From Desulfuromusa kysingii (GTDB lineage Bacteria; Desulfobacterota; Desulfuromonadia; Desulfuromonadales; Geopsychrobacteraceae): a stretch of DNA of 64,000 nucleotides. Positions 16,756 to 25,813 of the stretch are shown piece after piece. The stretch is taken from contig NZ_FNQN01000002.1 of NCBI RefSeq assembly GCF_900107645.1, forward strand, positions 310,001 to 374,000. The letters are read 5' to 3'. The position numbers and the translations under genes were made by a program. The notes beneath the pieces are model-generated. The model saw nothing but the letters and a program-made list of their open reading frames with translations, searched no databases and was not told the origin of the DNA. Position 1 is the stretch's first letter. Every line of letters begins with the position of its first letter.

Positions 16756-19394
16756 ACTATCCAGTCTGGGAACTCACAACTTTTGGTGGCGGTTTTCTGA
16801 TTGCATTTGTCGCAATCGTCCACGTTCTGGTCGCCCACTTTGCCGTTGGCGGCGGGCTCTATCTGATCATGCTGGAAAAAAAGGCCTACAAGGACGATGA
16901 CGCCGGCTTACTCGATTATGTCAAAAAACACAGCAAATTCTTTCTATTGGTTTCAATGGTCTTTGGTGGTCTCACTGGGGTCGGCATCTGGTGGACAATC
17001 GCCCTCTTGAATCCTGCGGCAACATCCAGTCTTATCCATATCTTCGTCTTTGGCTGGGCAGCGGAGTGGGTCTTCTTCGTCACCGAAATTGTCGCCCTGT
17101 TTATCTACTTCTATACCTTTGGCAAGATGGACCGCAAGAACCATATCATCATCGGCTGGCTCTACTTCTTCAGCGCCTGGATGTCACTGTTTTTGATCAA
17201 TGGCATCATCGGCTTCATGTTGACCCCCGGCGGATGGATTGAAGACCACAACTTCTGGTCGGGTTTCTTCAATCCGACCATGTGGCCTTCATTGATTTTC
17301 CGTACCGGCATCTCCTTGACCTTGTGTGGAGTCTTCGGCTTTATTACCGCCTCCTTTGTTAAAGATGCAAACCTGCGTCAAAAAGTGATGCGCACCTGCT
17401 CTGCCTGGGTTGGTTTCCCCTTTATCCTGATGATCTTAGGTGGTTGGTGGTACTTTAAAGCCATCCCGGAACCAGCGATAACCCTGATCCTTGAAAAATC
17501 ACCGCAGGTGGGCGACTTCCTACTGCTGCTGGCCTGGGTCATGCCCCTTCTGTTTATCGCCTCAATGATCATGGCAATCCGCTTACCCAACAGCTTTCAG
17601 CGGTTCTTCAGTTTTGTCATCGTCGCTATAGCTCTGATCTATTTTGGTGCGTTTGAATTTGTCCGTGAGGGGGGACGCCACCCCTACATTATCTATGATC
17701 ATATGTATGCCAATCAGGTTTACACCAAAGATGTTCCTGACATCCAGAAAGCCGGGTTCCTCGCCACGGCAAAATGGACCGAGAACTCAGACGTCAGTGA
17801 TCAAAATCTTATCGCCGCCGGTCGGGACCTCTTCAAGTTTCAATGCAGCGCCTGTCACTCTGTCGATGGCATCCTCAATGACATCAAGCCACTGGTTAAA
17901 AAGTATGACAGTGTCTTCGGTATGGATTCAAAACTCAACGGTCTCGGCAAACTAAATCAGTACATGCCTCACTTCATGGGGACCCGTGAAGAGCGCTTTG
18001 CTCTCGCCAGCTATATTGTCTACAGCCTGAATCAAGTTGATGATCTCAACATGGGGAATCCAGTTGTGGAAGCCAAAGAGCTACCCGTCGCTATTCCTGC
18101 CTTCGACAAAGAAAAAGATGACTACGTGCTGCTGGCATGGAATAACCTGGGCATGCATTGCGTCTCTGACAGCGACCCCTACTGGATTCTGTTACCTCCC
18201 GCGAATGACCTCTATGCTCAGCTGGTAAAACGTGGCGATTCTCCAGAAATTATTACTGAGGGGGTTGAAATCACCTATCAGGTCGAAGAAGGTTTTGAAT
18301 ATCCCGAAAAACAAGTCCGTTTTTGGGAATTTGCCGATAAATTGCTCGGCAAAGATCTCGCCCCCGGTGTTGGTGTGAGCGGCTTGAAAGTTGCCGGGAA
18401 AATGGCCCTCGCAGAGGACCATCGTGCCTTCACCGCAGCGTTTGTTCCAGTGGTCCCTTATCCTGCGGATGGCAGCTACAACCCCTATCCGATCTTTACC
18501 ATCACGGCTAAAGACAAGGAGACCGGGAAAATATTAATGACTACCAAAACCGTCGCTCCGACCTCCACCGAGATGGGCTGTAAAAATTGTCATGATGGTG
18601 GTTGGCGAGTCGATGGGGTGGCTGGTTTTTCTGATGAAACCAGTCTTGATGTCCTCGTTGCCCACGATAAGAACAGCGGCACCAACCTCGTTGAGAGGGC
18701 TAAAAATGGGGAACCGATGCTCTGTCAATCCTGTCATGCTGACCCGGTATTGGGGACCAAAGGCAACCCTGAACTCCTGAATTTCCCTGCAGCGATTCAT
18801 GGCTGGCATGCCAACTTCCTCACCGACCGGGAAGGGATGCAGGCCTGCGCAGCATGTCACCCTTCACGTCCCGATGGCCCGACACAGTGCTTCCGCAGTC
18901 ACCATTCCGAATTTATGGATTGCACTAACTGTCACGGCACCATGGAAGACCATTCACTTAGTCTCCTGAAACATGAACTGGATGCTGGCAAAAAAGGGGC
19001 TGCCAGATTAATGGAAAACTTGCAACCGCGAGTTGTTGAGACTGTTGCCGAGATTAATCCACGTCTCCCTTGGCTCAATGAACCGGATTGCCTCAATTGT
19101 CATGAGGAGTTTGAAATGGGGAACACAACCGATGCTTTCAACACCTGGACAGAAAACGCTGAAGGGTTGTACCGAAATCGCCACGATCAAATGGAGGCCA
19201 TGATGTGTGAGGCTTGTCATGGCAGCACCCATGCGGTATATCCAGCAACATTGAATAAGTTCGGGACCAACCGTGACAGTATCCAACCGTTACAATACCA
19301 GGGTAACAACCGCCCCATTGGCAATGATTGTACCGTCTGTCATACCGTTCAACCGGAGTTTGAAGGACATCACCCGAACTCATTACGATTGTAA
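16752..19394 (+). CDS. bd-oxidase-like CydA domain fused to octaheme c-type cytochrome
   Basis: The protein has 880 residues. Residues 1-300 are membrane-spanning with CydA-like landmarks: His24 in the first helix, a Glu-containing helix AAEWVFFVTEI (103-113) and GGRHPYIIYD at 307-316, matching the GRQPW region of bd oxidases. The segment around 180-200, where the b558 ligand is expected, lacks His. A monoheme domain follows (CSACH, 365-369), then an NNLGMHC segment near 464-470 and seven further CxxCH motifs (Cys610, 658, 699, 724, 780, 819, 860). The layout suggests quinol oxidation in the membrane with electrons passed to a periplasmic heme chain. Cytochrome-c-containing branches are known in the CydA superfamily, but I cannot assign this one. 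Confidence 0.85.
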   Translation: MNYPVWELTTFGGGFLIAFVAIVHVLVAHFAVGGGLYLIMLEKKAYKDDDAGLLDYVKKHSKFFLLVSMVFGGLTGVGIWWTIALLNPAATSSLIHIFVFGWAAEWVFFVTEIVALFIYFYTFGKMDRKNHIIIGWLYFFSAWMSLFLINGIIGFMLTPGGWIEDHNFWSGFFNPTMWPSLIFRTGISLTLCGVFGFITASFVKDANLRQKVMRTCSAWVGFPFILMILGGWWYFKAIPEPAITLILEKSPQVGDFLLLLAWVMPLLFIASMIMAIRLPNSFQRFFSFVIVAIALIYFGAFEFVREGGRHPYIIYDHMYANQVYTKDVPDIQKAGFLATAKWTENSDVSDQNLIAAGRDLFKFQCSACHSVDGILNDIKPLVKKYDSVFGMDSKLNGLGKLNQYMPHFMGTREERFALASYIVYSLNQVDDLNMGNPVVEAKELPVAIPAFDKEKDDYVLLAWNNLGMHCVSDSDPYWILLPPANDLYAQLVKRGDSPEIITEGVEITYQVEEGFEYPEKQVRFWEFADKLLGKDLAPGVGVSGLKVAGKMALAEDHRAFTAAFVPVVPYPADGSYNPYPIFTITAKDKETGKILMTTKTVAPTSTEMGCKNCHDGGWRVDGVAGFSDETSLDVLVAHDKNSGTNLVERAKNGEPMLCQSCHADPVLGTKGNPELLNFPAAIHGWHANFLTDREGMQACAACHPSRPDGPTQCFRSHHSEFMDCTNCHGTMEDHSLSLLKHELDAGKKGAARLMENLQPRVVETVAEINPRLPWLNEPDCLNCHEEFEMGNTTDAFNTWTENAEGLYRNRHDQMEAMMCEACHGSTHAVYPATLNKFGTNRDSIQPLQYQGNNRPIGNDCTVCHTVQPEFEGHHPNSLRL

Positions 19395-19425
19395 AAAGAA
19401 CGCCAATAATTTTCAAAACATCCTG

Positions 19426-19453
19426 GACAGGACAGCTAAATAGCTGTCCTGTC
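19426..19453 (+). terminator. Terminator after the CydA-like/octaheme gene
   Basis: A perfect 13-bp stem GACAGGACAGCTA / TAGCTGTCCTGTC with a 2-nt loop begins 32 bp after the stop codon. The trailing T content is modest (TACGTTTGG), so termination may be partial. Confidence 0.7.
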
Positions 19454-19597
19454 TACGTTTGGTCATCATTGTTTTGAAACCTGCCATGTTTACATTTGAC
19501 AGTCACAATAAGCAAGAGTATACAGAAAGATAGCCAATTTTACATATATTCAATTTTTACTATAAATAAGAACCAAGAGATTTATCAGGAGGTAAAG

Positions 19598-21496
19598 ATG
19601 AAATTTTCAGAAGCGTTTGAACTTGGCCAATTAAAGCTGAAAAACAGATTTATCATGGCTCCGGTAAAAAGCGCCTATGGCAACCTTAAAGGGGAAGTCA
19701 CCCCGCGGCACTTGATCTACTATGACAACCTCTCAAAAGGTGGCGTGGCAATGATCATCCTGGAACCCGTCGCCGTCAGCAAATCGGGGAAAGAGCACCC
19801 GAAACAACTCACGGTTCACCTGCCGGAGAGTCAAAAGAATCTGGAAAAGATTGTCACTGTTCTCCATCAGAATGACACTCTGGCCTGCCTGAACATCAAT
19901 CATGCAGGTCGTGCCGCCAACCCGAAAGCGACAGGGATGGCAGCAGAGGCTCCGTCAGCTGTCCCCTGCCCCGCGACTGGTCAGACCCCGGAAATTCTTC
20001 AAAAGGCCGAAATTAAAGGGATCCTCAGTGGCTATCGCCGGGCGATCCGAACCGCAATTGCCGCTGGATTTGATGCTATTGAAATCCAGGCGGGCCACGG
20101 TTATCTCATCCAACAGTTCCTCTCTCCGCGCACCAACCGGCGCGAAGACATCTACGGACGGGACAAATCACTATTCATGAAAGAAGTTTTTGACATTGTT
20201 CGTGAAGAAAGACAACAGTTAACGGTCTTAGTCAGAATCTCAGGGAGTGAGTTTGTCGATGGCGGTTTTGGTCCGGCAGATAACGGAATTATTCTGAAAC
20301 TGGCGCAGGAATATGGCTTTGATGCCATCCACTGCGGATTCGGTAATGCCTGTGACACTCCGCCCTGGTATTACAACCATATGGCATTGCCAGAACAGAA
20401 GCAGCAGGAAGTCGTCCAGGCCATACGCAAACAGACAACTCTCCCGCTCATCGTCGCCGGACGGATGGGAGATATCAATAAACTTGAAACCTATGAGCGT
20501 GAAAATCTGGCCGATTGCATTGCTCTTGGCAGACCTCTTATCGCCGATCCAAACTTTGTTAATAAGATTTTACACCAACAGACAGACGACATCACCTCCT
20601 GTGGCTACTGCCTGCAGGGGTGTCTCGCCAATGTTAAAAATGGCAGCGGCATTGGTTGTATTGTCAATCCACGCATCGATAAACAACCATTACAAACAAA
20701 AGATCCCAAAACAGTCGCAGTTATCGGAGGCGGACCTGCGGGAATGGCCGCAGCAACACAGCTGGCAATGATGGGACATCAAGCTACCCTGTACGAAAAG
20801 CATCCAACCTTAGGCGGTCAGTTTGAATTGGCCTATAAGGCTCCCCACAAAGAGTCCATGCTCCGCCCTTTGCATAGCCTGATTCAGCAGACAGAGAAGC
20901 AGGCCGTTAATATTCTTTTGGGAACCACGGCCACTGCGGCCTCAGTTGAAAACTTTGATTGTTGTATTGTCGCCACTGGGGCCCGACAGATGATTCCTGA
21001 AATCACTGGACTTGACGACCAATATTCAATGACCAGCCTGGAATTCTTCGCCAAGACAAAACCGGTTCAAGGAAAACGGATCTTGATTATCGGAGCTGGA
21101 ATGGTCGGTATAGAGGCGGCTGAAATGCTTGCCGATGAGGGCTACGATGTGGTCATTACCAAGAGAACCGACACGGTTGGCAACGACATGGAAATGATCA
21201 CCAAGAAAATGCTCCTTAAGCGTTTAGAGCAGAAAAAAAACCTGTTAATCTCTGTCAATACGACAGTGCTGGAATTCACCAAACAGCAGGTCAAATATAA
21301 ACATCACCGCAAAGAGGGAGAATGGGCTCCGTTTGACACCGTTATCATCGCTGCAGGAATGTGCCCCGAGGATGATCTGTACGCACAACTTCAAGCCACA
21401 GGAAAATCGGTCCAACTGATTGGCGATGCAGCAACACCTGCTGACATCTATGCGGCCACGCAGATGGGCTACCTAGCAGCGGCAACATTGGTTTGA
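19598..21496 (+). CDS. NADH:flavin oxidoreductase / 2,4-dienoyl-CoA reductase-type enzyme
   Basis: From the ATG at 19598 (AGGAGG at 5-nt spacing) the protein has 632 residues. Residues 1-330 form an Old Yellow Enzyme FMN barrel with NHAGR at 101-105 and SPRTNRREDIYG near 176-187. A 4Fe-4S cluster site follows (Cys335, Cys338, Cys342, Cys354), then an FAD/NAD(P)-binding half starting AVIGGGPAG at 374-382 with a second dinucleotide fold near ILIIGAGMVG. This is the FadH/trimethylamine dehydrogenase architecture, which reduces activated C=C bonds using NAD(P)H. The substrate is unknown. A frame extending upstream to 19496 lacks a comparable ribosome-binding site. Confidence 0.93.
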   Translation: MKFSEAFELGQLKLKNRFIMAPVKSAYGNLKGEVTPRHLIYYDNLSKGGVAMIILEPVAVSKSGKEHPKQLTVHLPESQKNLEKIVTVLHQNDTLACLNINHAGRAANPKATGMAAEAPSAVPCPATGQTPEILQKAEIKGILSGYRRAIRTAIAAGFDAIEIQAGHGYLIQQFLSPRTNRREDIYGRDKSLFMKEVFDIVREERQQLTVLVRISGSEFVDGGFGPADNGIILKLAQEYGFDAIHCGFGNACDTPPWYYNHMALPEQKQQEVVQAIRKQTTLPLIVAGRMGDINKLETYERENLADCIALGRPLIADPNFVNKILHQQTDDITSCGYCLQGCLANVKNGSGIGCIVNPRIDKQPLQTKDPKTVAVIGGGPAGMAAATQLAMMGHQATLYEKHPTLGGQFELAYKAPHKESMLRPLHSLIQQTEKQAVNILLGTTATAASVENFDCCIVATGARQMIPEITGLDDQYSMTSLEFFAKTKPVQGKRILIIGAGMVGIEAAEMLADEGYDVVITKRTDTVGNDMEMITKKMLLKRLEQKKNLLISVNTTVLEFTKQQVKYKHHRKEGEWAPFDTVIIAAGMCPEDDLYAQLQATGKSVQLIGDAATPADIYAATQMGYLAAATLV

Positions 21497-21555
21497 TCAA
21501 CCGTCAGAACGATAGGGACTTGTCTATAACAATTTTAAGCTAAGGAAAAACAACC

Positions 21556-22620
21556 ATGAAAAAAATGATTGTAGGGCTTCTCGTGCTATTTTCCCTCGCC
21601 TTTGCAGCGTCCGCTTATGCCAAGGATGTGAAGGCGGCCTTTATCTATGTAGGACCGGTCGGTGATGGGGGCTGGACCTATGCCCATGACCAAGGACGGA
21701 TCGCGATGGCGGAGCTTCCTTTTGTCACGAAAACGACTTTTATCGAGTCTGTCCCTGAAGGGGCTGATGCAACCCGAGTCATTACCGGTCTTGCCAACAA
21801 AGGCTACAACCTTATCTTCACAACCAGTTTCGGGTTTATGGACTCAACTGTTGAGGTCGCTAACAGGTTCAAAGATATCGCCTTTGAACACTGTTCCGGT
21901 TACAAAACGACGGCCAATATGGGCAACTACTTTGGCCGTTTCTATCAAGGTAAATATCTCTCTGGTATCGTCGCTGGATCGATGACCAAATCTGACAATA
22001 TTGGCTATGTTGCCGCCTACCCGATCCCTGAAGTTATTAGAGGAATCAATGCGTTTACCATTGGTGTCCGTGAAGTAAACCCCAAAGCGACCGTCAAAGT
22101 TGTCTGGACTCAGACATGGTTTAATCCTGGTCTGGAAAAAGATGCTGCAGATTCATTGCTGGATGTCGGCGCAGATGTCCTCTCCATGCATCAGGACACA
22201 CCAGCCACACTCCAAGCGGCTGAAGAGCGGGGCAAATTTGCCATCGGTAATGATTCTGATATGAGACAGTTTGCCCCCAATGCTTTTTTGACTGCTCCGA
22301 TCTGGGACTGGGGGGTGTTGTATAAGGAATTTGCCACCAACGTCCATAATGACACATGGACACCAGAAGAAATCTGGGCAGGAATGGAGACAGGTGTGGT
22401 CAAGCTGGCTCCTCTGAGCGACAAAGTCCCCGCAGCCGTACAAACCCTGGTAGCCGAAAAACAACAGGCTCTTATGGAGCATAAGATGCAGGTCTTTGCT
22501 GGGCCGATCAAAGATCAAGCCGGAGATGTCATCCTCCCGACAGGAAAAACCTATAGCGACAAAGAACTATTGAGCATGAATTTCTTTGTTGAGGGAGTAC
22601 AAGGATCAATCGCTGAATAA
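21556..22620 (+). CDS. BMP-family (PnrA-like) periplasmic substrate-binding protein
   Basis: The protein has 354 residues with a Sec signal peptide ending ASAYA at 22, so it is probably soluble and periplasmic rather than a lipoprotein. The GPVGDGGWTYAHDQGR segment and the later IGYVAAYPIPEVIRGINAF and IGNDSDMRQFAP segments are typical of BMP/PnrA proteins, which bind nucleosides and related ligands for ABC uptake. No ABC ATPase or permease gene follows; a bidirectional hairpin and then thyX come next. It is therefore an orphan binding protein here, either serving a distant transporter or acting as a sensor ligand carrier. Confidence 0.9.
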   Translation: MKKMIVGLLVLFSLAFAASAYAKDVKAAFIYVGPVGDGGWTYAHDQGRIAMAELPFVTKTTFIESVPEGADATRVITGLANKGYNLIFTTSFGFMDSTVEVANRFKDIAFEHCSGYKTTANMGNYFGRFYQGKYLSGIVAGSMTKSDNIGYVAAYPIPEVIRGINAFTIGVREVNPKATVKVVWTQTWFNPGLEKDAADSLLDVGADVLSMHQDTPATLQAAEERGKFAIGNDSDMRQFAPNAFLTAPIWDWGVLYKEFATNVHNDTWTPEEIWAGMETGVVKLAPLSDKVPAAVQTLVAEKQQALMEHKMQVFAGPIKDQAGDVILPTGKTYSDKELLSMNFFVEGVQGSIAE

Positions 22621-22655
22621 GGTTCTTCAACTGCCAACTCGCATCAACAACAAAA

Positions 22656-22688
22656 TGGCCGCTAACCAAAGTCCTTGGTTAGCGGCCA
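22656..22688. terminator. Bidirectional terminator between BMP gene and thyX
   Basis: A perfect 14-bp stem TGGCCGCTAACCAA / TTGGTTAGCGGCCA with a 5-nt loop lies between two convergent genes, 35 bp after one stop and 32 bp after the other. Confidence 0.8.
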
Positions 22689-22720
22689 AAATAATTGCGA
22701 TCTCAATCGGTCTGAAAAAG

Positions 22721-23638
22721 TTATTCCTCCCAGGGTGGAAGCATCCCTAACGTTGTCAATTTGTCTGCAAATTCCAGCGCTTCCCGCGATAAAACGAGTT
22801 GACCGTCTTTATCTTTAAGCCAGCCGCTGTTTTTACACCAATCCAGAGCCGCCTGTTTTTTCTGCCCCGCCAACAGAGCCAATAACTCCTGATCCTGCTG
22901 GGATAAGGTCATCCGCTTAAAACGGTAATCCTTAAACGCTTCCCAAGCCTGAGGAACCCAACGACTGACGATCTGCTCACCAATAGTTTCAGCATAGTTG
23001 CGAATCTCCAGTTGGGCATGAGAATCCATGCGCAAAGCGAGAAAATGAAACAAGTTATGCAGATCAATCTGCCAGAAGGCTTCGGTATAGGTACTTAAGG
23101 GGAGGTCTTTACGTGCCTGTTCTCTGGCAACACCACCATCAAGACGATGGTGGTAGACCTCTTTTGACAAACGGTGCAACTCCTGTTCTGCATGCGTAAG
23201 CTCCTGGCCGATACTTTGATCAAAATACCCGGAACTACCCTGCTTATTATCTTGCGCCTGTTGTCGCCACTGGTCCGCAGCTGTCATTTGGGCACCGTCG
23301 ATGGCAATGGAATAGCGGGTACTGTACTCATTGACGCTGGCAGTACGGTGGCGAATCCACTGGCGCCAGGTATCCATAGGCACCCGAACATGGAGTTTCA
23401 GACTGCACATTTCAAAAGGGGTTGTATGGTAGTTGCGCAGCAGATAACGGATCAGGGCGCGATCCTGTGAAACTTTTTTCGTGCCGTCACCATAAGAGAC
23501 CCGAGCAGCCTGTACGATCGAGGAATCATTGCCCATATAATCAACAACACGGACAAAACCGTCATCAAGAACTGGGAAGGTTTGACCAAGGATGGCATCG
23601 AGCTCTGGGCTAACTGGACGTATTAATTGAGTTGTCAC
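22721..23638 (-). CDS. thyX: Flavin-dependent thymidylate synthase ThyX
   Basis: This 305-residue enzyme converts dUMP to dTMP using FAD, NADPH and methylene-tetrahydrofolate. The diagnostic ThyX motif RHRTASVNEYSTRY is at residues 96-109 (consensus RHRxxSxNExSxR), and DVR/RKDLPLSTYTE-type substrate contacts follow. It is somewhat longer than the roughly 220-250-residue norm because of extra C-terminal sequence (from about residue 240). It lies 12 nt downstream of a LysE-family gene on the same strand and may be co-transcribed, although the functions are unrelated. Confidence 0.96.
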   Translation of the reverse strand: MTTQLIRPVSPELDAILGQTFPVLDDGFVRVVDYMGNDSSIVQAARVSYGDGTKKVSQDRALIRYLLRNYHTTPFEMCSLKLHVRVPMDTWRQWIRHRTASVNEYSTRYSIAIDGAQMTAADQWRQQAQDNKQGSSGYFDQSIGQELTHAEQELHRLSKEVYHHRLDGGVAREQARKDLPLSTYTEAFWQIDLHNLFHFLALRMDSHAQLEIRNYAETIGEQIVSRWVPQAWEAFKDYRFKRMTLSQQDQELLALLAGQKKQAALDWCKNSGWLKDKDGQLVLSREALEFADKLTTLGMLPPWEE

Positions 23639-23650
23639 GTAATTTATCCT

Positions 23651-24283
23651 TTAACGATGTGAAGATGTAGCTAAAAGGGCACCAAAACCTACGAAAATTG
23701 ATCCGCTGACCCGACCAAATATTTTCATCCGCCGTGGCTTCATCAACCAGAATTTGGCTTTGTGGGCCAATAGAGCATAAAACATAAGGAAGGCAAACGA
23801 GAAGAACATTAATGTCGCAATCAAAATAGAGAATTGGGGCAAGATAGGCAGCTCGACATGCATAAACTGAGGGAGCAACGCGGTCAAGAAGACGATTGCC
23901 TTAGGGTTACTCAAAGCCACCCCCAATGCCTGAACAAACATTTTTTTTGCCGATTTCACTTCTGGTTGCAAACACGACTGCACCTGATTGAAATCGATCC
24001 CGCGTTGACAAAACATCTTTATCCCCAGATACGCAAGATATGCGGCTCCCGCATATTTAACCAGATTGAAAACCAATTCAGAGGTATTGAGCAGTGCCCC
24101 CAGGCCGGTTACAGCAATAATCCCCATAATCAACAAGCCGGAAATATTACCAAGAGCGGCAAAAATGGCTTTTTTCCATCCATGTAATGTACTGTTGGTC
24201 ATAATAAACAAAACAGCCGGACCTGGTGTTGACGCTGCAACAAGGACCAATATCAAGTACATGAACCAAGCATGAATCGTCAT
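23651..24283 (-). CDS. LysE/RhtB family amino-acid exporter
   Basis: The protein has 210 residues and about six TM segments. The family signature is at the N-terminus (ASTPGPAVLFIMTNS), with NPKAIVFLTALLPQF in the second half. LysE/RhtB proteins export amino acids or their derivatives. The start is preceded by GGAG. It immediately precedes thyX on the same strand; I see no neighbour that identifies the substrate. Confidence 0.93.
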   Translation of the reverse strand: MTIHAWFMYLILVLVAASTPGPAVLFIMTNSTLHGWKKAIFAALGNISGLLIMGIIAVTGLGALLNTSELVFNLVKYAGAAYLAYLGIKMFCQRGIDFNQVQSCLQPEVKSAKKMFVQALGVALSNPKAIVFLTALLPQFMHVELPILPQFSILIATLMFFSFAFLMFYALLAHKAKFWLMKPRRMKIFGRVSGSIFVGFGALLATSSHR

Positions 24284-24465
24284 AGATCATCTCCAGTATT
24301 ATTTTTTTAAACGCTAAAAATAACACATTTCGCCAAGATTTTATTTCAATTTTTTTCTTTGCGACATTTCTAACAAAATTTAAAACGGATTTGTGGCTGC
24401 AAGCAGGGTCAAGAGACAACGGGAGGGTTCTGCAGAGGAGAGAAAATGACTATTTTTCAGCGTAA

Positions 24466-24493
24466 GGACCTGACAATCAAAGACTGCCAGGCC
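24466..24493 (-). terminator. Imperfect hairpin after the FadL-like gene
   Basis: GGnCCTG-CA pairs with TG-CAGG-CC across a 9-nt loop, just downstream of the minus-strand FadL-like stop codon. Two mismatches and a short T-tract make this a weak call. Confidence 0.4.
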
Positions 24494-24508
24494 CATTGAC
24501 GACGATAA

Positions 24509-25729
24509 TTAAAACTGCCACGCCAGAGAGAAGTCGACCGCGTCCTCGCTGAGATTCGATTCAAGCTCAACCGGGGTACCATCAGGCATGGTTCCGCTCG
24601 ACTTAACACTGCTGTCAAATGCATGCATATAGCCGAGATTAATATTCACGGTTTCAGTAATCTGATAACCCAGACCGACCGTGATATGGTGTTCAGAGAT
24701 GGCCGGAAAGCCAATAATACGCAAGGTCTCATAACCATAGGCATTAACAGACTTACCTTGAATTTTTACCGTGGTTGTACCATCAAAGTTACTATGTTCT
24801 TTAAGCTGATTCTCTGCATAGTTATAGCCAAGGCGCAGGATCAGTTTGGCGGTGGGTTTGAATTGTCCACCAATCGCAATGACGTACTGATCATCCCAAT
24901 CCAGATCATCGTAACCCTTCGCATCAGACCAGTTAAGCCATTTCGCGTCGAGAGCAACGAGGAAACGATCTGAAGGACTATATGAGACGCCAAAACCGAG
25001 GGTTTGTGGGGCTTCCAGAGCAAAATCATCCATAGTGCCATCACCGTCAAGATCATAGACATTTTGATGGTCAGCATTGATCGGGCTCATATAAGTCGCG
25101 CCAATGGAAAATGCGTTTGTCAGTTGATAAATAGCACCGAGTTGTCCGCCAAATCCATAGTTGCCAGAGGTCCCATTGTCCAGATCCAGAGCAGAATTGA
25201 CCAGATGTGCGGCAAAACCCACCGAGAGCTTTTCGTTGATTTGATAGGCAAACGTTGGGGCAAACTTTAAAATCATCAACTGAGTCGAATCAACCGCACC
25301 GGTGTTAGCGATATCGGTATCGCGATAATCAACTCCTAGCCCGGTCACCCCGTAAGCGGCTAAACCAACCCGCATCTTATCGTTAATCGGGGTCGAAATG
25401 CCAAATGCCGGCACCATGTAGACCTTCTGATCCGAATCGGCGGTGAGTGGAGTGCCATTATTGATCGTCACTTTGGCGTCAATCTTTGGGGCAAAAAACG
25501 TTGAAGCAAAATCAAATTGCGATTCGGGACAATAAGGACCAACATTCATCGCCGCAGGATTGCTGAAGGTTGCGCTGATTGCATCCTGTGGTGCGGCGAT
25601 CCCAGTTCCACCCATAGCACGTGAAACCGGGCCAACACCAATCAGATTATCACCATTGGTCGCATAGCTTAAACATGGCAGAAGCATTGCGGCACAACAA
25701 AACATCGACGTCACGAGAAACTTCTTCAT
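24509..25729 (-). CDS. OmpP1/FadL/TodX family outer membrane transporter
   Basis: This 406-residue protein has a signal peptide ending near LSYA (about residue 23). The mature N-terminus carries the family pattern TNGDNLIGVGPVSRAMGGTG followed by SNPAAM, as in the hatch domain of FadL. The protein ends in an aromatic residue (LAWQF), as outer-membrane barrels do. FadL-type channels admit long-chain fatty acids or hydrophobic aromatics. It is 84 nt downstream of an 11-heme cytochrome gene, but a hairpin lies between them. Confidence 0.92.
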   Translation of the reverse strand: MKKFLVTSMFCCAAMLLPCLSYATNGDNLIGVGPVSRAMGGTGIAAPQDAISATFSNPAAMNVGPYCPESQFDFASTFFAPKIDAKVTINNGTPLTADSDQKVYMVPAFGISTPINDKMRVGLAAYGVTGLGVDYRDTDIANTGAVDSTQLMILKFAPTFAYQINEKLSVGFAAHLVNSALDLDNGTSGNYGFGGQLGAIYQLTNAFSIGATYMSPINADHQNVYDLDGDGTMDDFALEAPQTLGFGVSYSPSDRFLVALDAKWLNWSDAKGYDDLDWDDQYVIAIGGQFKPTAKLILRLGYNYAENQLKEHSNFDGTTTVKIQGKSVNAYGYETLRIIGFPAISEHHITVGLGYQITETVNINLGYMHAFDSSVKSSGTMPDGTPVELESNLSEDAVDFSLAWQF

Positions 25730-25770
25730 ATAACCTCCTCACCTCATTATGAGGTGTCGCTCAAAAAATT

Positions 25771-25808
25771 AAGGCCCTCGCAGATTTCATCAAATCCGAG
25801 AGGGCCTT
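25771..25808. terminator. Hairpin between the 11-heme cytochrome and FadL-like genes
   Basis: AAGGCCCT at 25771-25778 pairs with AGGGCCTT at 25801-25808, extended inwards by GATTT/AAATC across a small internal loop. On the minus strand it sits 6 nt after the cytochrome stop and is followed by AATTTTTTGAG, a good U-tract. Confidence 0.8.
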
Positions 25809-25813
25809 GGGCT

